From assembly GCA_025774805.1 (NCBI GenBank), contig JALGZR010000010.1:1-64000 (forward strand): a stretch of 64,000 nucleotides of DNA. Direction: 5' to 3'. The position numbers and the translations under genes are program-made. The notes under the pieces were generated by a model that worked only from the letters and a program-made list of their open reading frames with translations, was not told where the DNA came from and did no database searches. The stretch comes from a bacterium. GTDB taxonomy: Bacteria > ARS69. Numbering within the stretch: position 1 is the stretch's first letter; each line of letters opens with the position of its first letter. Positions 63,264 through 64,000 of this stretch are shown in pieces.

Positions 63264-64000
63264 TCAGGAGACGCCGGGACTGCACCCCGCCGACTCGGTG
63301 CCGCTGTCGACGACGACGCCGTTTTCCTTCATCGTCCAGGTGTAGTCCGCGTCACCGTCGAACACCGCGTCGAGCGTGTACACCTCCGCAGCGCCCGAAC
63401 CGGCCTCCATCGTGATCGTCATGGTGCCCGAGGGACAGCCGTTGGCCGGGGCGAGAACCTCCATGTCCCACGCCATCGCGGCGTCGAGATCGATGTCTCC
63501 CTCCCCGAAGCCGGACCAAAGCATGGCCATGTCCAACTGTCCCGTGCTGTCGATGGTGTACGGTCCGTCGGGCAGTCCGCCGAGGGCCATGTCCATCTCC
63601 ACGGCGAGCTCGAGGTCGATCACCTGCCCGTCGTCCTCGGCGTGCATGTCCAGGAACATGTCGGCATCGACGAGCACCTGCCACGTCGTGGAATCGGGCT
63701 CATACTGGGCCAGGCCGAGGGGATCGATGTACTGCACCCAGAAGAGCACGTCCACGACGGTGGTGCCGTTCGCGTCGACGACGGTGTCCTGAACGACGAG
63801 CTCCCACCTCTCTCGCTCGTCCACCCACTCGGGCTGCTCCCCTGCGCGCAGGGTGGACCCGGAGGGAAGACCGAGGTCCTCGGTCGCCCCGGAGAGGTCT
63901 CCTTGGCTGTAGGCCTCGGCGTCGTCGACGAACTCGTTCACGAAGGAGATGGTGTCGAGCGCCTGCTGCCGGATGGCGTCGAGCTCGCTGTCGTCTCCCG
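63264..64000 (-). CDS. Exported-type beta-rich hypothetical protein, 5' end beyond the window
   Basis: The frame is open to the right edge, so 245 residues of the C-terminal part are visible and the start is not. The part is acidic, with repeating strands such as GPYTIDSTGQLDMAMLWSGF and TWQVLVDADMFLDMHAEDDG, and ends in TYTWTMKENG-like strands with GCSPGVS. A Cys pair (NGCPSG, AGCSPG) near the end may form a disulfide. It resembles lipid- or polymer-binding beta-sheet domains only loosely; no family is recognised. Confidence 0.6.
   Translation of the reverse strand, partial: GDDSELDAIRQQALDTISFVNEFVDDAEAYSQGDLSGATEDLGLPSGSTLRAGEQPEWVDERERWELVVQDTVVDANGTTVVDVLFWVQYIDPLGLAQYEPDSTTWQVLVDADMFLDMHAEDDGQVIDLELAVEMDMALGGLPDGPYTIDSTGQLDMAMLWSGFGEGDIDLDAAMAWDMEVLAPANGCPSGTMTITMEAGSGAAEVYTLDAVFDGDADYTWTMKENGVVVDSGTESAGCSPGVS

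Noticed and set aside
1-64000. CRISPR arrays, insertion sequences, integrons or prophage genes
   Set aside because: No regularly spaced direct repeats, transposase, integrase or phage structural proteins were seen; repeats present are palindromic and dispersed.

Overview
This is a GC-rich (roughly two thirds GC by eye), densely coded bacterial chromosome segment. No rRNA, tRNA, CRISPR array, insertion sequence or phage gene was recognised. Four secreted proteins end in the same FlgD-like Ig module (a Pro-Asn-Pro-Phe/Val entry, a V-Y-D/S core, and a final G-V/I-Y-F-hydrophobic-R-hydrophobic strand). Together with a GldA/GldF/GldG-type ABC cluster and a Bacteroidetes-type sdhC-sdhA-sdhB order, this points to the FCB superphylum, probably a candidate phylum such as Eisenbacteria or Krumholzibacteriota. 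That placement is inference.

Layout. 1-6.9 kb: an edge-truncated outer-membrane protein, a fused E1 2-oxoacid dehydrogenase, a TPR protein and a secreted beta-propeller. 6.9-13.4 kb: MBL hydrolase, GT2 glycosyltransferase, an orphan poly-HAMP chemoreceptor, aldo/keto reductase, signal peptidase I. 13.4-16.8 kb: thiamine genes thiG-thiH-thiS with thiE divergent. 16.8-24.2 kb: SDR-like protein, Nudix, PqqB-like MBL protein, beta-barrel protein, NAD kinase, SGNH hydrolase, DUF5989 mini-protein, methyltransferase, class IV aminotransferase. 24.2-35.4 kb: a structured intergenic element, an exported protein, a broken M2/M3-type peptidase, RNase R, a secreted zincin, GT39-type glycosyltransferase, GNAT, DUF2461-like protein, SDR. 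35.4-45.5 kb: a long minus-strand run of a propeller protein, M28 and M1 peptidases, a YyaL-type thioredoxin protein, a BNR propeller and a MoaD/ThiS-like protein. 45.7-49.1 kb: exported Cys/Trp-rich protein, asnS, Fpg-type glycosylase. 49.3-55.7 kb: the Gld-like ABC operon and a frameshifted ferredoxin-like membrane protein. 55.7-61.3 kb: sdhCAB, an ArsC/YffB-family gene with an in-frame UGA, a double CDGSH protein, a crotonase and a gamma-carbonic-anhydrase-like protein. 61.6-64 kb: a GSDH-family secreted dehydrogenase and an edge-truncated protein.

The strongest unusual signals are three. First, a probable selenoprotein at 59123-59464: UGA replaces the catalytic Cys codon of an ArsC/YffB-like protein and is followed at SECIS distance by a hairpin with an AGGUCU loop. 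Second, a dispersed family of palindromic intergenic repeats (core TCTCACCAG/CTGGTGAGA ending in GGCTAG) sits at gene ends throughout the window. Third, a 91-nt highly structured element lies at 24348-24438. Also notable are a zinc-finger-less Fpg homologue, an inverted repeat around the putative thi promoter, and two genes broken by frameshift (one with an internal deletion).
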